Assembly (NCBI RefSeq): GCF_030816615.1
Contig: NZ_JAUSYD010000001.1
Coordinates: 4,300,501-4,364,500 of the forward strand
Reading direction: 5' to 3'
Source: Streptomyces sp. B1I3
GTDB taxonomy: Bacteria; Actinomycetota; Actinomycetes; Streptomycetales; Streptomycetaceae
DNA: 64,000 nucleotides
In this document: one piece after another, positions 15,444-41,438 of the stretch
Layout of the letters: the number at the start of each line of letters is the position of its first letter
Position numbering within the stretch: the first letter of the stretch is position 1
Translations under genes and position numbers: made by a program
Notes under the pieces: generated by a model
Seen by the model: only the letters and a program-made list of their open reading frames with translations
Databases searched by the model: none
Told to the model about the DNA's origin: nothing

Positions 15444-18400
15444 ATGTCTGACTCGTCAGCCACGGTTCTGCCGCTGACCGCCGGCCAGGCCGGAATCTGG
15501 TACGCGCAGAGCCTCAGCGGTCCGAACGCGACGTTCAACGCGGCCCTGTACCTGGAGATAGCGGGCGCGGTCGACCCCCTGCTCTTCACCGCCGCCATGC
15601 GGCAGGTCGTCGGCGAGGCCGAGGCGGTCCGTGCCCGGTTCGTCGAGGGTGACACCGGCCCCGTCCAGGTGGTCGTGCCGGTCACCGACTGGTCGGCGGA
15701 GCCCTTGGAGGTCCTCGACCTGAGTGCCCAGGACCGGCCGGGCGACGCGGCGGAGGCGTGGATGTGGGCGGACGCGCGCACCCCGGTGGACGTGCTCGGC
15801 GGCGCCCTGTACCGCTTCGCGCTCATCAAGGTCGCCGATGACCGTTTCTTCTTCTACTACCGCTACCACCACCTGGTGATGGACAGCTTCGGCGCGAGTC
15901 TCGTCGCCTCCCGCACCGCCGACGTCTACACCGGCCTGGTGACGGGCGAGGACACCTCGGGCGGTGCCTTCCCCCCGCTGCGCGAGCTGATCGACGACGA
16001 GACCGCCTACCAGGAGTCCGCCGCCTTCGAGGCCGACCGGGACTTCTGGACGGCGGAGTTCGAGGACCGGCCGAACGCGGTGAGCCTCGGGGACCGCCCG
16101 ACGGCCATGCCCACCGACCAGGTGCGGGGGACCCGCCACGTCCCGGTGGACTCCGCCAACCGTGTCCGCGACGCGGCGCGTGACGTACGGGTCGGCTGGC
16201 CGGCCGTGGTGCTCGCCGCCCTCGCCACCTACACGAGCCGGGTGTCGGGCAGCGGTGACGTGGTCATCGCCCTGTCGGTCGCCGCGCGGTCGACCGGCCC
16301 GGGGCGGACCGTGCCCGGCATGGTGTCCAACGTGGTCGGCGTCCGGATGACGGTGCGCCCCGACATGACGGCGCAGGAACTCGTCCGCCACGCCCACCAG
16401 CGCATGCGCGCAGTCTCCCGGCACAAGCGCTACCGCTACGAGGACCTCCGCCGCGATCTGAAGCTCCTGGGCTCCGACGGCAGGCTGCTCGGCCCGAGGC
16501 TCAATCTGCACATCGCCGCGCCCGCCCTGCACTTCGCCGGGATGCCGGCGAGCCTGCACCCGTTGATGGCCGGACACGACGACGACTTCTCCCTCATCGT
16601 CGTCGGCGATCAGGACGGTGGTTTCCGGTTCGACGTCTCGGCCAACCCGGACGTGTACAGCACGGAAGCGGTGCGGCAGCACCACCGGCTGATCACCCGG
16701 TTGCTCGACGAGCTCACCGAGTACCCCGACCGCCCGATCGGCGCGCTGGACGTCGTCGACCCCGAGATGCTGGCCAGGCTGGTCGGCGACTGGGGCGGAG
16801 CGGACCGGACCCCGGAGCCGGGGGAGCGCACCTCGCTGCCCGAGCGGTTCGCCGCCGCGGCGGCCGCGTACCCGGACAACCGGGCGGTCGTCCACCCCGA
16901 CGGATCGGGCACCCGGTCCCTCACCTACCGGGAACTCGACGCCCGCTCGAACCAGCTGGCCCGGCTGCTCATCAGCCGGGGTGTCCGCCGCGGACAGCTC
17001 GTCGCGCTGGCGATGCCCCGCTCCGTGGACATGGCCGTGGCCCTGCTGGCCACGCTGAAGGCGGGGGCGGCATACCTGCCGATCGACCCCGAGTACCCCG
17101 CGGACCGGGTGGCCTACATGCTCGGCGACGCCGAGCCCGCCGTGGTGGTCACCGCTCAGCGTGATGCCTTCGCGCAACTGACGGTCCGGACGCCGGAGAT
17201 CGTGCTGGACCGCCCGGATACGGTGGCCGGGCTGGGCGGCCTGGCGAGCACGCCGGTCCTGGACGCCGAGCGCGGCGGGCACGTGCTGCCCGACCAGGCC
17301 GCGTACGTCATCTACACCTCCGGGTCGACCGGCAGACCCAAGGGCGTCGTCGTCGCCCACCAGAACGTGATCCGGCTCTTCGACTCGACCGAGCGGTGGA
17401 CCGGCTTCGGTCCCGACGACGTGTGGGCGCTGTTCCACAGCTACGCCTTCGACTTCTCCGTGTGGGAGATCTGGGGCGCCCTGCTGCACGGCGGCACCCT
17501 TGTCGTGGTGCCCTTCGCGGTGAGCCGGGCGCCGGAGGAGTTCCTGCGGCTCCTCGTGCGGGAGCGGGTCACCGTCCTCAACCAGACGCCGTCGGCCTTC
17601 TACCAGCTGATCCAGGCCGACCAGGACAACCCGGACACCGGGCGGGCACTCGCCCTGCGCTACGTCATCTTCGGTGGGGCGGCGCTGGAGTTCGGGCGGC
17701 TGGCCGAGTGGTACGAGCGGCATCCGGAGGACTCGCCGCGGCTCGTCAACATGTACGGCATCACCGAGACCACGGTGCACACCACCGAGCGGATGCTCGA
17801 CGCGGCGTGCGCCACGTCCGGCAGCGGCAGCATGATCGGCCTCGGCATCAGGGACCTGCGCGTCTACCTGCTCGACACCGCGCTGCGCCCGGTCCCGCCC
17901 GGCGTGACCGGTGAGCTGTACGTCGGCGGTCCCGCCGTCGCCGACGGCTACCTGGGGCGGCCGGACCTGAGCAGTACCCGGTTCGTCGCGGACCCCTTCG
18001 GTCCGGCGGGCGAGCGCATGTACCGCTCCGGCGACCTGGCCCGCTGGGCCGGGGACGGCAGCGCCGACATGGAGTACATGGGGCGGGCCGACCAGCAGGT
18101 GAAGATCCGCGGCTTCCGCATCGAGCTCGGCGAGATCGAGGCCGCCGTCCTGCTGCATCCCGATGTCCGGCAGGCCGCCGTCGTCGTGCGCGAGGACACG
18201 CCCGACGACATGCGGCTGGTCGCCTACGTCGTCGGCGATCATGGGCCCGGCGGCCGGGTCGACCTGGAGCCGCTCATGCTGCGCAAGCACGTCGCCGCCG
18301 GCCTGCCCGAGCACATGGTGCCCGCCGCGTTCGTCCAGCTGGACGTGCTGCCCCTGACGGGGAACGGGAAGCTCGACACCCGGGCCCTGCCCGCCCCGGA

Positions 18401-21400
18401 CATGACGGGATCCAGCGGCGGCCGGGCACCCCGCACTCCGGAGGAGGAGATCTTCTGCGGGCTCTTCGCCGAGATTCTCGGTCTGCCCGCGGTCTCCCTG
18501 GACGACAACTTCTTCGACCTGGGCGGCCATTCACTGCTGGCGACCAGGCTGGTCAGCCGGGTCCGCGCGGCGTTCGGCGTCGAACTCGCCATCCGTACGA
18601 TCTTCGAGGCGCCCACTCCCGCGACCCTGATCGCCTGGCTCGCCGGCCACGGGGACGTCCCCACGGCCCGGCGGCCGCTGACCAGGATGGACAAGCCGCA
18701 GGAGATCCCGCTGTCCTTCGCCCAGCTGCGGCTGTGGTTCATCGACAAGATCGACGGCGGCTCCGGGACGTACAACATCCCGCTCGTGGTGCGGCTCAAC
18801 GGCACGCTGGACCGTGAGGCGCTGCAGGCGGCGATCGGCGACATCGTCGGCCGGCACGAGAGTCTGCGCACCGTCTTCCCGGACGACCGGGGCACCCCGC
18901 GCCAGCACATCCTGCCGGCGGCGGAGGCCACCCCTGTCATGGGGGTGACGGAGATCGCCGCGGACCGGCTCGCCGCGGCGATGACCGAACGCGCCGCGGT
19001 CGGCTTCGACCTGGCCACCGAGGCTCCCATCCGGGCGCACCTGTTCGCCGTGTCCGAGCATGAGCACGCCCTCCTCATGCCGATGCACCACATCGCCGGC
19101 GACGGCTGGTCCCTGGTGCCGCTCACCCGCGACCTCCAGACCGCGTACACCGCACGGTGCGCCGGCACGGGCCCCGAGTGGGAGCCGCTGCCGGTGCAGT
19201 ACGCCGACTACACCCTGTGGCAGCGCGAGATCCTGGGCGACGAGGACACCCCGGGCTCCGCGATCTCCGGCCAGCTGGCCTTCTGGACGCAGTACCTGCG
19301 CGGACTGCCCGAGGAAGTCACCCTGCCCACCGACCGGCCCAGGCCGCCCGTCGCGTCCTACCGCGGCGAGACGCTCCGCTTCGACCTGCCGCCCGCACTG
19401 CACGAGCAGCTGACCCGCTGCGCGCGCAAGCACGACGTCAGCCCGTTCATGGTGGTGCAGACCGCCCTGGCGGCGCTGCTCGGCAAGCTGGGCGCCGGTG
19501 AGGACATCCCCCTCGGCATCTCCATCGCGGGACGTACCGACGAGGCGCTGGACGACCTGGTCGGCTTCCTCGTCAACACCCTGGTGATGCGCACCGACCT
19601 GTCCGGCGATCCGAGCTTCGAGGACCTCCTGGGCAGGGCCCGCGCGGACGGCCTGGCCGCCTTCGCCAACCAGGACCTGCCCTTCGAGAGGCTGGTGGAG
19701 GCCGTCAACCCGGAGCGTTCGGCCGGCCGGCACCCGCTGATCCAGATCGGCCTCGGCTTCCAGAACAACGCGACCCCGGGGCTCGACCTGCCCGGCCTCG
19801 ACGCCTGGATCGAACCCGCCGTCACCCACACCGCCAAGCTGGACCTGCTGTTCGACTTCCGCGAGGTCAAGGGCGACGGGGACACCCCGGACCACACCAC
19901 CTGTGCCGTCGAGTACGCCACCGACCTGTACGACGAAGCGACGATCGAGCTGCTCACCCGGAGGCTGACGCGCCTGCTGGACCAGGCCACCGTCCGGCCG
20001 GAGAGCCGCCTGAGCGAACTGGATGTACTGGACGCCGACGAACGCCGCCGGCTGCTCGTCGACTTCAACGACACCGCGCGCCCGGTCGCCGAGGGCACGC
20101 TGGCCCAGCTCTTCGCCGACCAGGTCGCGCGCACCCCCGGCTCGCCCGCGGTGGCTGCGGGCGGGCAGGAACTGAGCTACGCCGAACTGGGCGGACGGGT
20201 CAACAAGCTGGCCCGGCACCTGGTCACGCGCGGGATCGGTGCGGAGGACCGGGTACTCCTGGTCATGCCGAAGTCGCTGGACCTCCTCGTGGCGCAGCTC
20301 GCCGTGGTCACGGCGGGTGCCGCGTTCGTACCGGTCGATCCCGGCTATCCGCGCGAGCGCGTCGCCTTCATGGCCGAGGATTCCGCGCCCGTGCTGATGC
20401 TGACCACCTCCACCGTGGCGGAGATGGCCGGGGACGTGGTGCCGGACGTACCCGCGATCGTCGTGGACGACCCGGTCCCCGCCGCCCGGATCGCGGCCCG
20501 GCCCGATGGACCGCTGTCGGACGCCGACCGGCGGGAGCCCTCCGCCGTCGGCCACCCCGCCTATGTCATCTACACCTCCGGTTCGACCGGCCGCCCCAAG
20601 GGCGTCGTGGTCACCCACCGGGGTATCGGGAACCTCGCCGTCGCCCAGGGCGAGCGGTTCGACGTCCGCCCGGACAGCCGGGTCGTCCAGTACGCGGCAC
20701 CGAGCTTCGACGCCGCGGTGTCCGAGACCTGCATCGCCCTGCTGAGCGGGGCGACCCTCGTGCTCCCGGTCGGCAGCGGGCTGCTGCTCGGCGAGGCGCT
20801 GGCCGCGTTCCTGACCGAGCGGCGCATCAGCCACGCGACGATCCCGCCCATCGCGCTGACCGGCCTGGACCCGGCCGCGGTACCGGCCGGCATGGTGCTG
20901 ACCGTCGCGGGTGAGGCGTGCTCGGCCGAGCTGGCCGGAACCTGGTCGGCGGGCCGGCGCATGATCAACGCGTACGGCCCCACCGAGACGACCGTCTGCG
21001 CCACGATGAGCGCCCCGCTGTCCGGGGCCGTCGCCCCGCCGATCGGCACCCCGATCGCCAACGCCCGTGCCTACGTGCTGGACGCGCAGCTCAGCCCGGT
21101 CCCGGTCGGCGTGCTCGGCGAGCTGTACATCGCCGGAGTCAACCTGGCCCGCGGCTACCTCGGGCGTCCCGGGCTCTCCTCGGAGCGGTTCGTCGCCGCG
21201 CCGTTCGGCCCGCCCGGAGAGCGCATGTACCGTACCGGCGACGTGGTGCGCCGGCGTGCCGACGGTCAGCTGGAGTTCGTCGGCCGGACCGACGACCAGG
21301 TGAAGCTGCGCGGCTTCCGGGTGGAGCTGGGCGAGATCACCGACGCGCTGACCGACCAGCCGCAGGTCGAGTCGGCCGCCGTGGTGGTCCGTGAGGACCG

Positions 21401-23144
21401 TCCCGGCGAGCGCCGGCTGGTCGGCTACGTCGTGCCCGCCGCGCAGGATCCGGATGCCCGTGACACCGGCCTGGAGACCGACCAGGTCGGCAAGTGGCAG
21501 GCCATCAACGACGAGGTGTACGGCGCGTCGGCCCACGACGGGCCGCCGCTCGGCGAGAACTTCAGCGGCTGGCACAGCAGCTACGACGGATCGGAGCTGC
21601 CCGAGTCGCAGATGCGCGCCTGGCGCTCGGCGACCGTCGACCGGATCCTGGAGCTGCGGCCCCGCCGGGTCCTGGAGATCGGCGTCGGCGCCGGACTGAT
21701 CATGACGCCGGTCGCCCCCCACGTGGACCTGTACTGGGGCACCGACCTGTCGGGTGAGGTGATCGAGACCCTGGTCAGGCAGACCGCGCAGATCCCGGAG
21801 CTCGCCGAGCGCACCTGCTTCACGGCGACCCCCGCGCACCTGCTGGACGAGCTGCCGGCCGGGTCGTTCGACACCGTCGTCATCAACTCGGTGGCGCAGT
21901 ACTTCCCGGGCGTCGACTACCTGACCGACGTCATCAGGAAGGCGTTCGCCCTGCTCGGTGACACCGGCGCGGTCTTCCTCGGCGACCTCCGCGACCTGCG
22001 GCTGCTGCGCCGCATGCGGGCGGCCGTCCACCGCACCGGCCACCCCGGGGACGACGCGGCCACCACCCGTCTCGCCGTGGACCGGGCGGTCGAGCGCGAA
22101 ACCGAACTGCTGGTGGACCCGGCTCTGTTCGACACCCTGGCCGGATCGCTGGAGGGCTTCGGCGGCGCGGACGTCCGCGTCAAGCGTGGCGACTACACCA
22201 ACGAGCTCAGCCGCTACCGCTACGACGTGGTCCTGCACAAGCGGCCGGCCGCGCCCGTCACGCTCGCGCAGGTGCCGTCGCTCGGGTGGGAGCGGGCGGG
22301 CGGCCTCGACGGGATCGCCGCCCGGCTGCGCGACGAGCGCCCGGAGGGACTGCGCGTCACCGGCATCCCCAACGGCAGGCTCGACGCGGACCTGGCCGAG
22401 CCGGACGGCACCGGCGCCACCACGGCACCGGAGGGCGTCGACGTCACGGCCCTGCACGAGGCCGGCACGCCCGCCGGCTACCGGGCGCTGGTCACCTGGA
22501 CGGCGGGGGCGGACGACGGCCGGCTGGACGCGGTGTTCGTACCGGAGCACGCACCTGACGGGACGGACGCGGTACCCGCCTACCGGGACCTGTACCTCCC
22601 GGACGAGATGCCCGCCCGCTTCGCGAACGACCCGCTCGTCGCCCGGAGGACCGGGGCACTGGTCGCCGAGCTCCAGGAGGCGCTCTCCGAGCGGCTGCCC
22701 GACTACATGGTGCCCACCGCGCTGGTGCTCCTGGACGCCCTGCCGGTCACGCTGAACGGAAAGCTCGACCACAAGGCGCTGCCCGCGCCCGACGCGGCGG
22801 CGTCCTCGGACGCGCTGCCCGCCACACCGCAGGAGGAGACGCTCGCCCGGCTGTTCGCCGAGGTGCTCGGACTTCCCAGGGCCGGTGCGGAGGACGACTT
22901 CTTCCGCCAGGGCGGCGACAGCATCGTCTCGATCCAGCTCGTCAGCCGGGCTCGCGCCGAGGGCCTGGTGTTCACCCCGCAGGACGTGTTCGCGCACCGC
23001 ACCGTGCGGGCCCTCGCCGCGATGGCCGAACCGGTGCCCGCGGGAGACGGAACGCCGTCCGACCCGGCCGCCGCGGGCGAGTGGGACATGGACCTGGTCT
23101 CGCAGGACGAACTCGACGAGTTCGAGTCGAAGTGGAGCGTCTAG
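15444..23144 (+). CDS. NRPS 1: Cstart-A(Thr)-PCP-C-A(Tyr)-MT-PCP (modules 1-2)
   Basis: 2566 aa. Approximate domains: starter C 4-440 (HHLVMDS at about 142; last Gly is Ser), A1 465-980, PCP1 with LGGHSL at about 1026, C2 1090-1530 (HHIAGDG at about 1214), A2 from 1545, N-methyltransferase inserted after the A8 motif (VLEIGVGAGL at about 2076), A10 NGKLD at about 2436, PCP2 GGDS at about 2489, and an acidic docking tail. By eye the pocket residues are D-F-W-N-I-G-M-V-H for A1, the textbook Thr code, and D-A-S-T-T-A-A-V-C for A2, close to Tyr codes. The first C domain would take the cinnamoyl acyl group from an ACP. The P450 probably acts on the residue at PCP2. NRPS 2 starts two bases after the stop. 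Confidence 0.95.
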   Translation: MSDSSATVLPLTAGQAGIWYAQSLSGPNATFNAALYLEIAGAVDPLLFTAAMRQVVGEAEAVRARFVEGDTGPVQVVVPVTDWSAEPLEVLDLSAQDRPGDAAEAWMWADARTPVDVLGGALYRFALIKVADDRFFFYYRYHHLVMDSFGASLVASRTADVYTGLVTGEDTSGGAFPPLRELIDDETAYQESAAFEADRDFWTAEFEDRPNAVSLGDRPTAMPTDQVRGTRHVPVDSANRVRDAARDVRVGWPAVVLAALATYTSRVSGSGDVVIALSVAARSTGPGRTVPGMVSNVVGVRMTVRPDMTAQELVRHAHQRMRAVSRHKRYRYEDLRRDLKLLGSDGRLLGPRLNLHIAAPALHFAGMPASLHPLMAGHDDDFSLIVVGDQDGGFRFDVSANPDVYSTEAVRQHHRLITRLLDELTEYPDRPIGALDVVDPEMLARLVGDWGGADRTPEPGERTSLPERFAAAAAAYPDNRAVVHPDGSGTRSLTYRELDARSNQLARLLISRGVRRGQLVALAMPRSVDMAVALLATLKAGAAYLPIDPEYPADRVAYMLGDAEPAVVVTAQRDAFAQLTVRTPEIVLDRPDTVAGLGGLASTPVLDAERGGHVLPDQAAYVIYTSGSTGRPKGVVVAHQNVIRLFDSTERWTGFGPDDVWALFHSYAFDFSVWEIWGALLHGGTLVVVPFAVSRAPEEFLRLLVRERVTVLNQTPSAFYQLIQADQDNPDTGRALALRYVIFGGAALEFGRLAEWYERHPEDSPRLVNMYGITETTVHTTERMLDAACATSGSGSMIGLGIRDLRVYLLDTALRPVPPGVTGELYVGGPAVADGYLGRPDLSSTRFVADPFGPAGERMYRSGDLARWAGDGSADMEYMGRADQQVKIRGFRIELGEIEAAVLLHPDVRQAAVVVREDTPDDMRLVAYVVGDHGPGGRVDLEPLMLRKHVAAGLPEHMVPAAFVQLDVLPLTGNGKLDTRALPAPDMTGSSGGRAPRTPEEEIFCGLFAEILGLPAVSLDDNFFDLGGHSLLATRLVSRVRAAFGVELAIRTIFEAPTPATLIAWLAGHGDVPTARRPLTRMDKPQEIPLSFAQLRLWFIDKIDGGSGTYNIPLVVRLNGTLDREALQAAIGDIVGRHESLRTVFPDDRGTPRQHILPAAEATPVMGVTEIAADRLAAAMTERAAVGFDLATEAPIRAHLFAVSEHEHALLMPMHHIAGDGWSLVPLTRDLQTAYTARCAGTGPEWEPLPVQYADYTLWQREILGDEDTPGSAISGQLAFWTQYLRGLPEEVTLPTDRPRPPVASYRGETLRFDLPPALHEQLTRCARKHDVSPFMVVQTALAALLGKLGAGEDIPLGISIAGRTDEALDDLVGFLVNTLVMRTDLSGDPSFEDLLGRARADGLAAFANQDLPFERLVEAVNPERSAGRHPLIQIGLGFQNNATPGLDLPGLDAWIEPAVTHTAKLDLLFDFREVKGDGDTPDHTTCAVEYATDLYDEATIELLTRRLTRLLDQATVRPESRLSELDVLDADERRRLLVDFNDTARPVAEGTLAQLFADQVARTPGSPAVAAGGQELSYAELGGRVNKLARHLVTRGIGAEDRVLLVMPKSLDLLVAQLAVVTAGAAFVPVDPGYPRERVAFMAEDSAPVLMLTTSTVAEMAGDVVPDVPAIVVDDPVPAARIAARPDGPLSDADRREPSAVGHPAYVIYTSGSTGRPKGVVVTHRGIGNLAVAQGERFDVRPDSRVVQYAAPSFDAAVSETCIALLSGATLVLPVGSGLLLGEALAAFLTERRISHATIPPIALTGLDPAAVPAGMVLTVAGEACSAELAGTWSAGRRMINAYGPTETTVCATMSAPLSGAVAPPIGTPIANARAYVLDAQLSPVPVGVLGELYIAGVNLARGYLGRPGLSSERFVAAPFGPPGERMYRTGDVVRRRADGQLEFVGRTDDQVKLRGFRVELGEITDALTDQPQVESAAVVVREDRPGERRLVGYVVPAAQDPDARDTGLETDQVGKWQAINDEVYGASAHDGPPLGENFSGWHSSYDGSELPESQMRAWRSATVDRILELRPRRVLEIGVGAGLIMTPVAPHVDLYWGTDLSGEVIETLVRQTAQIPELAERTCFTATPAHLLDELPAGSFDTVVINSVAQYFPGVDYLTDVIRKAFALLGDTGAVFLGDLRDLRLLRRMRAAVHRTGHPGDDAATTRLAVDRAVERETELLVDPALFDTLAGSLEGFGGADVRVKRGDYTNELSRYRYDVVLHKRPAAPVTLAQVPSLGWERAGGLDGIAARLRDERPEGLRVTGIPNGRLDADLAEPDGTGATTAPEGVDVTALHEAGTPAGYRALVTWTAGADDGRLDAVFVPEHAPDGTDAVPAYRDLYLPDEMPARFANDPLVARRTGALVAELQEALSERLPDYMVPTALVLLDALPVTLNGKLDHKALPAPDAAASSDALPATPQEETLARLFAEVLGLPRAGAEDDFFRQGGDSIVSIQLVSRARAEGLVFTPQDVFAHRTVRALAAMAEPVPAGDGTPSDPAAAGEWDMDLVSQDELDEFESKWSV

Positions 23145-23146
23145 GA

Positions 23147-39789
<16,643 letters not shown>

Positions 39790-39834
39790 CGCCCGAACGG
39801 TGCCCTTCCTGTTTCCCGAAAAGAGTGATGTGAG

Positions 39835-40536
39835 ATGGCAAAAGCGTTGGTTCTCTGTGTGCCGTTCGCCGGTGCGGGGGCCTCGGTCTTCCGCCCGTGG
39901 ATCCCGCTGTGCGAGGGCCGCTTCGACCTGGCGGCCGTACAACTGCCCGGCCGCGAGCAGCGTTTCGCGGAGGAGCCCTACCAGGACGTGGCGGTCGCCG
40001 TCGAAGGGCTGATGCCCGAGGTGCTGGAGCGGGTGGCCGGCGCCGGACCGGTCGTGCTCTTCGGCCACAGTCTCGGCGCGGTCCTCTCCTACGAGATCGC
40101 GCACCGGCTGGCCGCCACCGACGGCGTCGACCTGGCCGCGCTTGTGGTCAGCGGCTCTCCCGGCCCGTGGACCCGCCGGGAGAACGGCGCCAGCGGCCTG
40201 GACGACGACCAGTTCCTCGAAAGGGTGCGGGAGTTCGCCGGATACCGGCACGAAGCGCTCGAGGACCCGGAGATGCGCGAACTGCTGCTTCCCTCGCTGC
40301 GGGCCGACGTCGAGATGCACGAGAGCTACCTCGCCCTGTCGGACACCCCGCTGCCCGTGCCGATCACGTCGGTGCGCGGGACCGAGGACACCCTCGTCAG
40401 CCCCGAGCAGGCCCTGGAGTGGAGCAAGGCCACGGACAAGGCGTTCGACCTCGTGGAGGTCGAGGGCGGCCACATGTACCTGGTCGACAACACCGAGGCC
40501 CTGATCCGCGTCCTCGCGGACGTCTGCCCCGGGTGA
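39835..40536 (+). CDS. Type II (editing) thioesterase, second copy
   Basis: About 233 aa. LCVPFAGAGASVFRPW at the N terminus, LPGREQRFAEEPY, the nucleophile elbow GHSLGAVLSYE near residue 77, and a late catalytic His in VEGGHMYLVDN are all typical of NRPS/PKS proofreading thioesterases. It sits directly after the last NRPS and is probably co-transcribed with it. It differs clearly from the thioesterase at 6068, so the two may serve different carrier sets (peptide and polyketide) or different errors. Confidence 0.93.
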   Translation: MAKALVLCVPFAGAGASVFRPWIPLCEGRFDLAAVQLPGREQRFAEEPYQDVAVAVEGLMPEVLERVAGAGPVVLFGHSLGAVLSYEIAHRLAATDGVDLAALVVSGSPGPWTRRENGASGLDDDQFLERVREFAGYRHEALEDPEMRELLLPSLRADVEMHESYLALSDTPLPVPITSVRGTEDTLVSPEQALEWSKATDKAFDLVEVEGGHMYLVDNTEALIRVLADVCPG

Positions 40537-40583
40537 GCGCGGCGGACGCGTCCGCCGACCACCCCCGACCGTAAGGAGATCTG

Positions 40584-41408
40584 GTGCGCCTGCAAGGAAA
40601 GACAGTCATCGTGACGGGGGCCGCCCGCGGTGTGGGCCGTGCCTGTGCGCTGGCGTTCAGCCGGGAGGGCGCCGACCTGGCGCTGCTCGACGTGTGCGGT
40701 GACATAGAGGGCGTGCCCTACCCGCTCGGCACCACGAGCCAGCTCGCGCACACGGCAGAGCTGTGCCGCCGGGAAGGGGCGGCCGTCCTCACGGTCGAGG
40801 CCGACGTCCGCGACCTCGCCGCTCTGCGGGACGCCGTCGACCGGGTCTGCGAGCGGTTCGGCCGGGTGGACGTGCTGGTCAACAACGCGGGCATCGTCGC
40901 CCCGTCGGGGAAGCCGGCCCACGAGATCGGCGAGGACGAGTGGCAGGTGATGCTCGACATCAACCTGTCCGGTGCCTGGCGGATGACCTCCCTCGTCGGC
41001 CCTCTGCTGCTCGCCCAGAGGTCCGGCAGCATCGTCAACGTCGCCTCCACCGCCGGCCTCGTCGGCTACCGGCACTTCGCCGGGTACGCGGCGTCCAAGC
41101 ACGGGCTCATCGGACTGACCAAGGCCACCGCACTCGACTACGCGCCGCTGAAGGTACGGGTCAACGCCCTCTGCCCGGGATCGATCCGTGACGACAGCCG
41201 GGCGGAGGGGCGGATGCTCGGTGAGATAGCCAGGGCGCTCGACCTCCCGGTCTCCGAGAGCGAGGAGACCTTCGTCCAGTCGCAGCCCATGAACGCGCTG
41301 ATCGAGCCGGAGGACGTAGCCGGGGCGGCCCTCTGGCTGGCCTCCGACGAGTCCGCCCAGGTAACCGGCTCCGTGCTCACCGTCGACGGTGGCTTCACCG
41401 CCCGGTGA
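40584..41408 (+). CDS. Short-chain dehydrogenase/reductase
   Basis: About 274 aa classical SDR. TGAARGVGRACA is the Rossmann glycine motif, NNAG near residue 95, catalytic Ser in VASTAG, and YAASKHG as YxxxK. An insertion after the second strand (LDVCGDIEGVPYPLGTTSQL) resembles the extra loop in SDRs said to use tightly bound NAD, for example mycofactocin-linked ones. The GTG at 40584 follows TAAGGAG. It lies between the thioesterase and the free-standing Thr-activating protein. Since allo-Thr differs from Thr only at the carbon bearing the hydroxyl, an oxidation and reduction of carrier-bound Thr here is a reasonable but untested idea. Tailoring of the lipid part is the alternative. Confidence 0.88.
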   Translation: MRLQGKTVIVTGAARGVGRACALAFSREGADLALLDVCGDIEGVPYPLGTTSQLAHTAELCRREGAAVLTVEADVRDLAALRDAVDRVCERFGRVDVLVNNAGIVAPSGKPAHEIGEDEWQVMLDINLSGAWRMTSLVGPLLLAQRSGSIVNVASTAGLVGYRHFAGYAASKHGLIGLTKATALDYAPLKVRVNALCPGSIRDDSRAEGRMLGEIARALDLPVSESEETFVQSQPMNALIEPEDVAGAALWLASDESAQVTGSVLTVDGGFTAR

Positions 41409-41438
41409 AGCACCGCAACCACGTCAAGGGAACCAGTC

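Noticed and set aside
18531..22997. A 1488-codon reading frame on the minus strand across NRPS 1, and similar giant minus-strand frames across NRPS 2, NRPS 3 and the PKS genes
   Set aside because: They mirror real NRPS/PKS genes in very GC-rich DNA, have no domain patterns, are rich in Arg/Gly/Ala/His, and lack ribosome sites. They are antisense shadows.
23081..23146. Upstream start for NRPS 2 inside the end of NRPS 1
   Set aside because: The extra residues read out of frame through the NRPS 1 docking tail. ATG 23147 directly precedes the first C-domain motif.
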